Shown here in pieces: positions 1 to 6,236 of a stretch of DNA of 8,863 nucleotides. The stretch is from Selenomonadaceae bacterium (GTDB lineage: Bacteria > Bacillota > Negativicutes > Selenomonadales > Selenomonadaceae): contig JAFPCE010000257.1 in assembly GCA_017390245.1 (NCBI GenBank), positions 1 to 8,863 on the forward strand, written 5' to 3'. The translations under genes were made by a program, and so were the position numbers. The notes beneath the pieces are model-generated. The model made no database searches and was not told where the DNA came from. It was given only the letters and a program-made list of their open reading frames with translations. Each line of letters opens with the position of its first letter. The first letter of the stretch is position 1.

Positions 1-251
1 GTTAATGGATCACGCAAAAAGATAACGAAATCCACCTGCTCAGTTGCTACCATAGCACCTATCTGCTGGTCTCCCCCTAGAGGACCTGACATCATAGTCT
101 GCACCTCAAGGCCGCAGTTTTCGTTAATCAGCGTACCAGTAGTACGGGTAGCAATGAGATGGAACTTGCTTAAAAGCTCCTGATGATGGCTCACAAAGTC
201 CAGCATCTCTTCCTTTTTCTTGTCATGGGCGATTAAAGCGATTGTCTGCAT
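1..251 (-). CDS. mgsA: Methylglyoxal synthase, N-terminal part (cut by window edge)
   Basis: Methylglyoxal synthase converts dihydroxyacetone phosphate to methylglyoxal and phosphate in the cytoplasm, a bypass of lower glycolysis used when sugar phosphates accumulate. The 83 complete codons in the window match the family closely. They start MQTIALIAHDKKK, with the His9-Asp10 pair. ATRTTG at residues 34-39 gives the phosphate-binding Thr35, Thr37 and Thr38. SGPLGGDQQIGA at 55-66 contains the catalytic Asp61 (Asp71 in E. coli), and FLRDPL at 78-83 follows. The second catalytic histidine (His98 in E. coli) would lie beyond base 1. The start is supported by a purine-rich ribosome binding site (AGGAAAGAGG) about 7 bases upstream. 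The protein begins some 10 residues later than the E. coli enzyme, as expected for shorter Firmicute forms. The gene has its own 222-base upstream gap with a weak promoter candidate and a hairpin close to the ribosome binding site. Confidence 0.97.
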   Translation of the reverse strand, partial: MQTIALIAHDKKKEEMLDFVSHHQELLSKFHLIATRTTGTLINENCGLEVQTMMSGPLGGDQQIGAMVATEQVDFVIFLRDPL

Positions 252-273
252 ATTATCAACCTCTTTCCTATTT

Positions 274-297
274 GCATGTTTGCTTCTTTGAACATGC
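274..297 (-). repeat. Inverted repeat in the mgsA leader
   Basis: GCATGTT at 274-280 and AACATGC at 291-297 form a perfect 7-base inverted repeat with a 10-base loop. The flanking TTT and AAA can pair as well if a few bases bulge out. It ends only about 10 bases before the mgsA ribosome binding site. It could be an mRNA hairpin affecting translation or an operator; it is not a terminator, since no T-run follows on the minus strand. Confidence 0.45.
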
Positions 298-329
298 CTG
301 CAAAAAAACCTTCTTATTCACACCACAAG

Positions 330-360
330 AATATACCTGCATCCGCCAAAAGTAAAGCAA
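330..360 (-). promoter_or_regulatory. Weak promoter candidate for mgsA
   Basis: On the minus strand TATATT (330-335) could serve as a -10 box. The possible -35 boxes are TTTACT (351-356, spacing 15) or TTGCTT (355-360, spacing 19). Neither spacing is ideal, so this is tentative. A promoter is expected somewhere in 252-473 because the gap is 222 bases. Another TATAAT-like site exists near 365-375 but lacks a recognisable -35 box. Confidence 0.25.
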
Positions 361-435
361 AATTTTTGTAAAAATTATAAATATTTTGTATACATCGTAT
401 TTACCTTTAGCCACGGTATTAACCAGCCCATGCTT

Positions 436-465
436 TGCAGCATTCAGCATTATGCTAAAGCTGCA
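436..465. repeat. Nested imperfect palindrome after the radical SAM gene
   Basis: TGCAGC (436-441) pairs with GCTGCA (460-465), and inside it AGCAT pairs with ATGCT. It lies just past the stop codon of the radical SAM gene, where a terminator would be expected. No T-run follows on either strand, so it is a poor intrinsic terminator. It may be a Rho-assisted 3' end structure or chance. Confidence 0.35.
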
Positions 466-473
466 TTTACTGA

Positions 474-2240
474 TTAGTTGCCAAAATCTTCTAAGACATA
501 AGTATTAGTGCCATGTTCGGCAAATTCAAATAATATCCAGCATCCTGCAGGGGCTGGGCTCATCTTCATCTGACCTATATTATAGTTAAACCGTTCTATC
601 TGGTACTTTTTCCTCAAATCCCGCCAGGTAGTAAATTCATAGTTTTCCAGCACATTGCCTGCATTGACCTTAGAACGTTCCCGCCAGAATTGGGCAGTGA
701 CCGTCTGGTATTTTTCCAGATTCCAGTTAAGCCACTCTGGGCGGATTCTGCCTTTATCCGCCAGGAGACAGTCATAACGCAGCAGATTGTCCAGCACATT
801 TTCCTCTGGTATATCCATCTGATACTGGTCTTTCACAAAGCTTCTAAATATATCATAAAGATTTCTCGGACTGTGGGCCATGCTCTGGTAGCCCTGAGCC
901 TGCCAGTAGTTGGTAAAGGCCTTGTAAAAGTTAAAGGCATTGCCTTTTTCCTGAGTTTTTATCAGATAATTGCAGATATTGCGGCACCGCCCGGCATTGT
1001 GGTACAGCTCAAAAACCTCTTCAAAAATGTGGAGATAGCGGATGTCACCATAATTTAAGAGATTGTTAGAAAGCACCTCATAAGGCCCTATATCCATGTA
1101 CTGGTATTTATATTCCTGCACCAGCTTCATCATGGCAGCACCCTTTAAAAACTTCAAAAACCCCAGCTGCAGCATATTGGTATCTAAGCTATAGACATCA
1201 TTAAAGGACTGGGCAAAGGACTCCATATCCTCCCCTGGCAGGCCAATAATGAGATCCGTGTGGATATGCATATTCTTTTTGGCCAGCAATGCCTTGATGT
1301 TCCCTGCGATTTTCTCCCAGTGATTTACCCGCTGAATATGCTTTAGCACCTCTGGGTTGGTGCTCTGAATGCCTATTTCCAGCTGTACCCTGCCCTGAGG
1401 CAGGCTTTGCAGCAGCCCTATGGTTTCACTGTCAAGATAATCTATAGCCATTTCAAAATGGAAATTTGTCCGGCAGTTCTCTGGCAGATTTTTGATAAAT
1501 TCTAAAATTGGCATATAGTGGCTTTTTTTCGCATTAAAGGTGCGGTCCACAAATTTAACCTGCCGCACATCATTATCTACAAAGAACTGCAATTCCTGCA
1601 GCACCATATCCATAGGACGGTAGCGGACACCTTTAGTGGCGCAGGACAGACAGTAGGCACAGGCAAAGGGACAGCCACGGCTGGTTTCATAGTACAGAAT
1701 CCTCTCTTTGATATCTGCCATTTCCTCCTGCTGATAGGCAAAGGGCAGCTGAGCCATATTTTCCACTACTACAGCTCCGCCATCAATAATGTTACCGTTA
1801 TTATCCCTATAGCAGATGCCAGCAATGTAATCCATATTTTTCCCTGCCAGAACATGCTGCAAGAGCTCTGGGAAAACCTCCTCCACCTCTCCCCGCACCA
1901 CATAGTCTGCGGCAGGATTGGCCAGCAAAAACTCCCTGGACTCATAGGAGACCTCATGACCACCGCATATAATAACTGTCTCTGGCAATACCTTCCGCAC
2001 CAGTGGCAAAAGCTGTTTTACCAGTTCAATATTCCAGATATAGCAGGCAACGGCTAGTACCTTAGGCTGGCTGTCATACACCGCCCCCAGGATTTCTGGT
2101 ATAAAATTGTTAATGGTCAGCTCTAAAAGCTCTGTTGTGCCACACTCCGCCCTTTTGCAAGCCTCCCGCAGATAACGTATAGCCAGGCTGGTATGGAAAA
2201 ATTTTGCATTTAGCGCTAAAAGCACTATCTTACTTGTCAT
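474..2240 (-). CDS. B12-binding domain radical SAM protein (DUF4080 type)
   Basis: A 588-residue cytoplasmic protein of the cobalamin-binding radical SAM superfamily; substrate unknown. Residues 1-160 look like a B12-binding Rossmann domain (VIICGGHEVS at 89-98, VVRGEVEEVFPEL at 114-126), but the classic DxHxxG cobalamin ligand motif is absent. This is usual for the DUF4080 branch, so cobalamin may be bound base-on or not at all. The radical SAM core follows: SRGCPFACAYC at 187-197 gives the CxxxCxxC cluster ligands Cys190, Cys194 and Cys197, then FVDRTFN (230-236), LEIGIQS (287-293) and DLIIGLPGED (329-338), all standard barrel-strand motifs. The last ~200 residues fit the DUF4080 region. 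The start has a strong ribosome binding site (AGGAGAGG, 5 bases before ATG). This site comes directly after a terminator-like hairpin (2258-2283), so expression probably depends on read-through or an internal promoter. The stop codon lies about 220 bases before mgsA. Members of this family occur widely in anaerobic Firmicutes without an assigned reaction. Confidence 0.92.
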   Translation of the reverse strand: MTSKIVLLALNAKFFHTSLAIRYLREACKRAECGTTELLELTINNFIPEILGAVYDSQPKVLAVACYIWNIELVKQLLPLVRKVLPETVIICGGHEVSYESREFLLANPAADYVVRGEVEEVFPELLQHVLAGKNMDYIAGICYRDNNGNIIDGGAVVVENMAQLPFAYQQEEMADIKERILYYETSRGCPFACAYCLSCATKGVRYRPMDMVLQELQFFVDNDVRQVKFVDRTFNAKKSHYMPILEFIKNLPENCRTNFHFEMAIDYLDSETIGLLQSLPQGRVQLEIGIQSTNPEVLKHIQRVNHWEKIAGNIKALLAKKNMHIHTDLIIGLPGEDMESFAQSFNDVYSLDTNMLQLGFLKFLKGAAMMKLVQEYKYQYMDIGPYEVLSNNLLNYGDIRYLHIFEEVFELYHNAGRCRNICNYLIKTQEKGNAFNFYKAFTNYWQAQGYQSMAHSPRNLYDIFRSFVKDQYQMDIPEENVLDNLLRYDCLLADKGRIRPEWLNWNLEKYQTVTAQFWRERSKVNAGNVLENYEFTTWRDLRKKYQIERFNYNIGQMKMSPAPAGCWILFEFAEHGTNTYVLEDFGN

Positions 2241-2257
2241 AGGTCCTCTCCTGCAAT

Positions 2258-2283
2258 AAAAAGGGACCTGCCCTGCAGATCCC
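2258..2283 (-). terminator. Intrinsic terminator after the HD-GYP gene, inside the radical SAM leader
   Basis: On the minus strand GGGATCTGC (2283-2275), loop AGG, GCAGGTCCC (2271-2263) form a 9-base-pair stem with one G-T pair, followed by TTTTT (2262-2258). It starts 12 bases after the HD-GYP stop codon. The next gene's ribosome binding site begins only a few bases after the T-run, leaving no room for a promoter between. Part of its 3' arm (AGGTCC) is also complementary to GGACCT at 2246-2241, just before the next start codon. Confidence 0.8.
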
Positions 2284-2293
2284 CTGATTATCT

Positions 2294-2321
2294 ATTATGC
2301 TTCTATTGTTCCTGCTGCCAG
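2294..2321 (-). promoter_or_regulatory. Possible promoter for the radical SAM gene
   Basis: CTGGCA (2321-2316), a 16-base spacer and CATAAT (2299-2294) lie across the last codons of the HD-GYP gene. Transcription would begin just ahead of the terminator-like hairpin at 2258-2283, making that hairpin a leader structure of the radical SAM gene. The -35 box differs from consensus at two positions and the site is coding, so the call is weak. Confidence 0.3.
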
Positions 2322-3392
2322 TTCTTCTGGCTTATGATGCTTTATCACCAGCTCTATCAGCTGTGGCTGGCACTCTTTAAAGCATTCCATAAGGTCCTCT
2401 GAGAAATTACCGCACTCACCGTCATAAATCATGCGGATAGCCTCCTGTGGAGTAAATGGCGGTTTATATACACGAGGGCTGGTAAGGGCATCAAATACAT
2501 CTGCTACAGACACTACCTGTGCCCATACAGGTATTTCATCTCCCTTGAGGCCATAAGGATATCCCTTGCCATCAGAGCGCTCATGGTGATACATGCAGAT
2601 ATCATAGCAGTACTTGAAGAATTCGCTGTCATCTCTCTTAAAGTTTAAAAGCATCTCACCGCCCCGGAGGGTATGAGTCTTCATGATTTCAAACTCTTCC
2701 TTAGTCAGTCTGCCTGGCTTTAACAGCACTTCATCAGGAATGGCAATCTTGCCAATATCATGGAGCGTGGAGGCCATGGACATCTGCTGGATGGATGTTT
2801 CGTTATAGTTAAAGTCATCATGAAGCTTAGCCCAGGAATGCAGCAAAAGGTTAGACATTTCCCGCACACGCTGGATATGCTCCCCAGACTCTAAATCACG
2901 GAACTCAACGACAGTACTGAGGGCAGTAACCAGGAACTCATTGCTCTGGGCCAGCTGCCGGCGGCTCTCCTCCAGCTCCTCAATCTTGGTATCCAGCTGC
3001 TTCATAACCTCCTTGCGGTGCTCATAAAGCTCCACAATATTGCTGGTGCGGCGCATGATAACCTGGCGGGAAAACGGCTTGTAGATAATATCTGCAACGC
3101 CGTAGCCGTAGGCTGCCGCATCACTGTCTGCAGTAGCTTCACCAGTAATCATAATAACTGGAATATTGTCTAAAAGGTCCAGCTTCTGCATATCCTCCAG
3201 CACATCCATGCCTGTTTTTCTAGGCATAATCAAATCCAGGAAAATAACAGCCAGGTCGTTGGCATTAGCCTTAATCTGTTCGATAGCTTCCACGCCATCT
3301 ACAGCCTCCAGGATAATGTACTGGTCCTTAAAGAGCTCCTTTAGTATCTCACGATTAAATTCAGCATCATCAGCAATTAAAAGTTTCTTCAT
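2295..3392 (-). CDS. Response regulator with HD-GYP output domain (c-di-GMP phosphodiesterase)
   Basis: A 365-residue cytoplasmic two-component response regulator. Residues 1-120 are a receiver domain: acidic pocket Asp8-Asp9, phosphoacceptor Asp53 in FLDLIMP, Thr83 and Lys105. A coiled-coil-like linker (about 122-160, rich in Glu, Gln and Lys) leads to an HD-GYP domain. That domain has EH at 171-172, HDIGKIAIPD at 211-220, His240, HHERSDGKGYP at 269-279 with the intact GYP motif, and VADVFDAL at 296-303. This residue set predicts an active metal-dependent phosphodiesterase hydrolysing cyclic di-GMP to pGpG or GMP, controlled by phosphorylation. I place the start at 3392 (MKKLLIADD): TGAGGT lies about 9 bases upstream and receivers usually begin this way. 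The in-frame ATG at 3407 adds five residues but has no ribosome binding site. A promoter at 3487-3514 gives an ~88-base leader; an intrinsic terminator follows the stop. A truncated paralogue lies immediately upstream. The kinase that signals to it cannot be told from the sequence; the hybrid kinase at 7343-8863 is a candidate. Confidence 0.95.
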   Translation of the reverse strand: MKKLLIADDAEFNREILKELFKDQYIILEAVDGVEAIEQIKANANDLAVIFLDLIMPRKTGMDVLEDMQKLDLLDNIPVIMITGEATADSDAAAYGYGVADIIYKPFSRQVIMRRTSNIVELYEHRKEVMKQLDTKIEELEESRRQLAQSNEFLVTALSTVVEFRDLESGEHIQRVREMSNLLLHSWAKLHDDFNYNETSIQQMSMASTLHDIGKIAIPDEVLLKPGRLTKEEFEIMKTHTLRGGEMLLNFKRDDSEFFKYCYDICMYHHERSDGKGYPYGLKGDEIPVWAQVVSVADVFDALTSPRVYKPPFTPQEAIRMIYDGECGNFSEDLMECFKECQPQLIELVIKHHKPEELAAGTIEA

Positions 3393-3486
3393 AACGCCAT
3401 ACCTCATATTTCATAAGCTTACTAAAATTGCATGTACAGCAATGCAGAAAGATTCAATATCCTGCAAAGTGTTCCTCTTTAGTCCT

Positions 3487-3514
3487 ATTATACAATATAA
3501 TTTTTATTTTTCAA
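3487..3514 (-). promoter_or_regulatory. Housekeeping-type promoter of the HD-GYP response regulator
   Basis: TTGAAA (3514-3509), a 16-base AT-rich spacer and a perfect TATAAT (3492-3487) on the minus strand. The predicted start of transcription is near 3480, giving a leader of about 88 bases before the ATG at 3392. The -35 box overlaps the stop codon (3511-3513) of the truncated paralogue, so this promoter sits at the edge of the broken gene. Confidence 0.75.
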
Positions 3515-3915
3515 TATATCACCGTTGTAAAATTTAACGAAAGCTTCATGTCATCCTCAGAAAAGGCATCCTCAGGATACAGGTTCTGCCAGGTCTTCAG
3601 AAGCTCCCAGGTAATGGTGCTGACATGCTTGATATGCACGCTGGCTTCCTTGTTACGGGACTCAATAATGCGGCTTAACAGCTTTACCAGCAGCAGGTTG
3701 TTGCGGGACAGCTTTCTCTGTACATTACGGAGGGCCATATCCTTGTCAGACAGCTCCATGAGAATCTTCTTGCGGCGCTCATACAGCTCAATGATATTTA
3801 AGACACGGCGCATGATAACCTGCTTAGAAAATGGCTTGTAGATAATATCTGCTACACCATATTCGTAGGAAATATTCTTTTTAATTCATGAAAGCTTTAT
3901 TCCTGTTAAAGGTCT
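3511..3915 (-). pseudogene. Truncated copy of a REC-HD-GYP response regulator
   Basis: An open stretch from 3885 to 3511 encodes an internal fragment of a response regulator close to the intact neighbour at 2295-3392. EYGVADIIYKPFSKQVIMRR matches YGYGVADIIYKPFSRQVIMRR at neighbour residues 95-115. NIIELYERRKKIL matches NIVELYEHRKEVM, and the HIKHVSTITWELLKTW stretch matches HIQRVREMSNLLLHSW. The fragment thus spans the end of the receiver, the helical linker and the first helices of the HD domain. It stops before HDIGK, with an unrelated LNFTTVIY tail, so no catalytic site remains. Upstream the frame meets TGA at 3888-3886; beyond it an LTG triplet (3909-3901) may match the ITG of the receiver, hence the upper limit of about 3915. 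The phosphoacceptor half is gone. The only ATG (3813) is an internal methionine of the parent. Its 3' end now carries the promoter of the intact gene. Best read as a decayed tandem duplicate rather than a functional small protein. Confidence 0.85.
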
Positions 3916-3925
3916 AGACTTCTGG

Positions 3926-3966
3926 AAATAAAAAGATAGCCACAGCACTTACATGCCATGGCTATC
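3926..3966 (-). terminator. Intrinsic terminator of the chemoreceptor gene
   Basis: GATAGCCATGGC (3966-3955) pairs with GCTGTGGCTATC (3946-3935) over 12 positions, with two G-T pairs and an 8-base loop, followed on the minus strand by TTTTTATTT (3934-3926). It begins about 20 bases after the chemoreceptor stop codon and isolates that gene from the truncated regulator downstream. Confidence 0.85.
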
Positions 3967-3985
3967 ATCACAAAGCTGTATTCTT

Positions 3986-5686
3986 TTAGAACTGGAACTT
4001 CTGCAGGTTCTCCTGTACTTCCTGGGCCTGACGAGCCAGGGAGTCGCTGGCAGAGGCAATCTCTTCTGCAGATGCAGACTGTTCTTCAGTTGCTGCAGAA
4101 ATGGACTGCATATCATCAGCTACCTGCTTGGAGCCCTTATCAATGTCATTCATCTGGCGGGTAACCTCTATAGACTGGTCTGCCACATGAGCTACAGAAT
4201 CAGACATATTGTTAATCTTATCAGAAATCTCAGCTACCAGCTGGCTAATCTCCTCAAATACTGCCTTTAAGCCCTCTACAGAGCTTGCACCCTTGGCAAC
4301 CTCCTGGCAGCCGGTGTCCATGGAGGAAACCGCCTTAGAGGTATCGGACTGGATGCCGCCAATAAGACCTGCTATCTGCTGGGCTGCAGTAGCAGACTGC
4401 TCAGCCAGCTTTCTTACTTCCTCGGCTACAACGGCAAAACCACGGCCCTGCTCACCAGCACGGGCTGCCTCAATAGCTGCATTGAGAGCCAGCAGATTGG
4501 TCTGGCCAGCCAAATCGGAAATGGTATCAACAATAGCGCCAATTTCCTGGGAACGCTCACCTAATTTATTTACCAGCTCAGCTGTAGTGCGGACAGTTGC
4601 CTCTACATTCTGAATCTGGCTGACAGAATCACCTACTACCTTGTTACCTGCAGCAGCCTTATTGGCTGCCTGGCCTGCATTAGCAGAGATTTCCTGAGCC
4701 TGGAGCTTAATGCCATCAACTGCATTGGTAATAGCAGATACGCCATTGGTGCCATCATTTACAGCAGTCTGCTGCTGTACCACAATAGCAGCTGCCTCAG
4801 ATACAGATTCAGCCACAGAAGTAGCAGTATTAGCACTTTCCATAGAGCTGGAATTAAGCTGCTGGGAAGCTGCTGCAATCTGCTCAGTAGTATGAGAGAA
4901 GCTGTTTAACAGCTTGCCTACAGAAATAGTCATGTTATAAAGACCACGGTGTACATCACCAAATTCATCCTTACGGGTAGATGGTGCAGTATTTACACGG
5001 AAGTTGCCCTTTGCCAGCTTGCCGCATACATGCAGCATAATATCCAGTGGCTGCTTGATGGCATTGCTGATTTTGTAGCTGGCCAGGAGCTGTACCAATA
5101 TGCAGACAACAGTGGTTACCAGCATAATCATAATGGACTTGTTGCCCTCTGCCTTGTTGATTTCATTAGCTTCCTTGGCACCTGCCTGGACATCAGTATT
5201 TAATTTATCCAGGATATCCCGGAGCTTTTCTGTATCCTGTCTTGCAGCTTTATTATACTCTGCCATTCCTGCCTCAGGACCACCCTGCTGCACAGCATCG
5301 ATAACCTTTGGCATGGAGGTTTTGAAATTGTTCCAACAGCCCTGCATCTCTTTGGCATCTTCAGCATATTTATCATTTTTGGACAGCTCGATGTACTCTG
5401 CCACATTCTGATCCATAGTGGCAATGACCTTTGCCTGGCTCTTCTGCACCTCAGCGGCACGGCCTGGGTCTGCAATAGACTGCATAGCCCGCACCTGAAT
5501 GATACGCATGCCCTCCTGCGCCTGTCCTAAAAGCTCTATGGAACGTATATCATCAGAATACAGCCGCTCCATCTCATTGTTAGCTTCGTTGATGTTAATA
5601 GCACCTCTGGCACCAACAACAATCATACCAATCGCAGCAATCATCACTATGATTAGTATTTTAAATGTCACCTTAATATTATCCAT
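3986..5686 (-). CDS. Methyl-accepting chemotaxis protein (four-helix-bundle sensor)
   Basis: A 566-residue inner-membrane chemoreceptor. Transmembrane helix 1 is at about residues 8-28 and helix 2 at about 184-204 (SIMIMLVTTVVCILVQLLAS). Between them is an extracytoplasmic, mostly helical region of about 155 residues, consistent with a four-helix-bundle (4HB_MCP) ligand sensor. A HAMP domain follows (about 205-258), then a long cytoplasmic coiled coil. The strongly conserved hairpin tip lies at 387-431 (QTNLLALNAAIEAARAGEQG, then GRGFAVVAEEVRKLAEQS), which binds CheA and CheW. Glu/Gln-Ala-rich helices on both sides hold likely methylation sites. The protein ends LQKFQF, with no NWETF-type CheR-docking pentapeptide, as is common in Firmicutes. 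The ATG has the strong ribosome binding site GGGGGAG 7-8 bases upstream. The gene is monocistronic: promoter candidate at 5835-5863 and terminator at 3926-3966. Its ligand cannot be predicted. It implies a motile, flagellated or chemotaxis-competent organism. Confidence 0.96.
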   Translation of the reverse strand: MDNIKVTFKILIIVMIAAIGMIVVGARGAININEANNEMERLYSDDIRSIELLGQAQEGMRIIQVRAMQSIADPGRAAEVQKSQAKVIATMDQNVAEYIELSKNDKYAEDAKEMQGCWNNFKTSMPKVIDAVQQGGPEAGMAEYNKAARQDTEKLRDILDKLNTDVQAGAKEANEINKAEGNKSIMIMLVTTVVCILVQLLASYKISNAIKQPLDIMLHVCGKLAKGNFRVNTAPSTRKDEFGDVHRGLYNMTISVGKLLNSFSHTTEQIAAASQQLNSSSMESANTATSVAESVSEAAAIVVQQQTAVNDGTNGVSAITNAVDGIKLQAQEISANAGQAANKAAAGNKVVGDSVSQIQNVEATVRTTAELVNKLGERSQEIGAIVDTISDLAGQTNLLALNAAIEAARAGEQGRGFAVVAEEVRKLAEQSATAAQQIAGLIGGIQSDTSKAVSSMDTGCQEVAKGASSVEGLKAVFEEISQLVAEISDKINNMSDSVAHVADQSIEVTRQMNDIDKGSKQVADDMQSISAATEEQSASAEEIASASDSLARQAQEVQENLQKFQF

Positions 5687-5834
5687 ACCTTACTCCCCCA
5701 TAAATAATTATAAATAATACCCTTTTATCATTAACGCCTTTAGACCCCTCTCTCCTTAGGACAAAAGTCGATAAAAACTCAATTCAATAAGTGTACATCG
5801 TAAACTAACAAATAATAACTATTACTTAACTATA

Positions 5835-5863
5835 ATAATAGCCTTTACAATATGGTAATTCAA
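5835..5863 (-). promoter_or_regulatory. Promoter of the chemoreceptor gene
   Basis: TTGAAT (5863-5858), a 17-base spacer and TATTAT (5840-5835) on the minus strand: one mismatch to consensus in each box outside the weakest positions, with ideal spacing. It predicts a leader of about 140 bases. The form is that of the housekeeping sigma factor, not the flagellar one. Confidence 0.55.
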
Positions 5864-6023
5864 CAAAAAATTTACAAATCCTTTAATAAAAATCAAAATT
5901 GGACCAAAGTCATAAGCAAACCATTCTCGTCCCCCCTCCCAGCCAAGCAGGATTAATCACTATACTCACTGGAGTAATACTATGAAAATCAACCTAATAA
6001 ATTTAGCCGATACCTAATGAGGA

Positions 6024-6160
6024 GCCCCATCTATATACCCTAAACCAGCGCATAAATTTCCTTGGTACTTAGCCATTGACAAGCAAAGCGCAGTCAGAGC
6101 TTAGTACCACTAGGTAATTTCTTGCAGCGAGAGCGTGCTGGAAAGGGTATATACTGGGGC
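6024..6160. repeat. 137-base rod-like imperfect palindrome (RNA gene or miniature element)
   Basis: Both ends pair: GCCCCA (6024-6029) with TGGGGC (6155-6160), then TATATACCCT (6032-6041) with AGGGTATATA (6144-6153), and CCAGCGC (6045-6051) with GTGCTGG (6135-6141, one G-T pair). After an asymmetric loop (2 bases against 14, 6121-6134), AAATT and CCTTGGTACT (6054-6069) pair with AGTACCACTAGG and AATTT (6103-6120) with a mismatch and a bulge. Then AGC/GCT (6071-6073/6099-6101) and TGAC/GTCA (6077-6080/6093-6096) close a 12-base loop. Roughly 45 base pairs result. No T-run follows on either strand, so it is not an intrinsic terminator. Strand cannot be decided. It may be a structured non-coding RNA or a non-autonomous miniature element; no target-site duplication or transposase was seen. 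Confidence 0.7.
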
Positions 6161-6192
6161 GAAACACTCAATATTACACAAAACTACATACT

Positions 6193-6229
6193 AAAAAACA
6201 GGTTAGTAACTAATGTCACTAACCTGTTT
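6193..6229 (-). terminator. Intrinsic terminator of the unknown 127-residue gene
   Basis: AAACAGGTTAGT (6229-6218) and ACTAACCTGTTT (6207-6196) are perfectly complementary over 12 bases with a 10-base loop, and a run of six T follows on the minus strand (6198-6193). It starts 8 bases after the stop codon at 6237. On the plus strand only three T follow, so termination is mainly in the minus direction. Confidence 0.92.
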
Positions 6230-6236
6230 AACCACA

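Larger units (their letters stand above)
5687..6192. other. Long gene-free region between the chemoreceptor and the unknown gene
   Basis: About 500 bases without a credible coding frame on either strand. It holds the chemoreceptor leader (5687 to about 5829), its promoter candidate, an AT-rich stretch (5700-5920), a single G-run on the minus strand (5929-5939), and the 137-base imperfect palindrome at 6024-6160. I looked for c-di-GMP riboswitch core sequences and for a sigma-28-type chemotaxis promoter in front of the chemoreceptor and found neither. Confidence 0.7.

Noticed and set aside
268..450. Open frame of 60 codons on the minus strand upstream of mgsA
   Set aside because: No ribosome binding site at its ATG, AT-rich low-information protein, and it occupies the promoter/leader region of mgsA including the inverted repeat.
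1518..2057. Long open frame on the plus strand inside the radical SAM gene
   Set aside because: It is the antisense shadow of a well-conserved protein and gives no recognisable domain.
3393..3407. Upstream ATG at 3407 as the start of the HD-GYP regulator
   Set aside because: No ribosome binding site precedes it, whereas the ATG at 3392 has TGAGGT upstream and gives the usual receiver N-terminus MKKLLIADD.
5929..5943. G-run on the minus strand as a G-quadruplex
   Set aside because: Only one or two adjacent G-tracts are present, not four spaced tracts.
5687..6020. c-di-GMP riboswitch or sigma-28 promoter before the chemoreceptor
   Set aside because: The conserved core bases of the riboswitch are not there. 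GCCGATAC at about 6006-6013 is on the plus strand, has no -35 partner and points away from the gene.
6024..6160. Palindrome as 5S rRNA, SRP RNA or 6S RNA
   Set aside because: Short look-alike stretches such as TAAGCTCT occur, but the conserved SRP loop and 5S helices are absent and the length is below that of typical 6S RNA; the fold is a single long rod.
6001..6170. Palindrome as an insertion sequence with target duplication
   Set aside because: No transposase frame and no matching direct repeats directly outside 6024 and 6160; a non-autonomous element remains possible.
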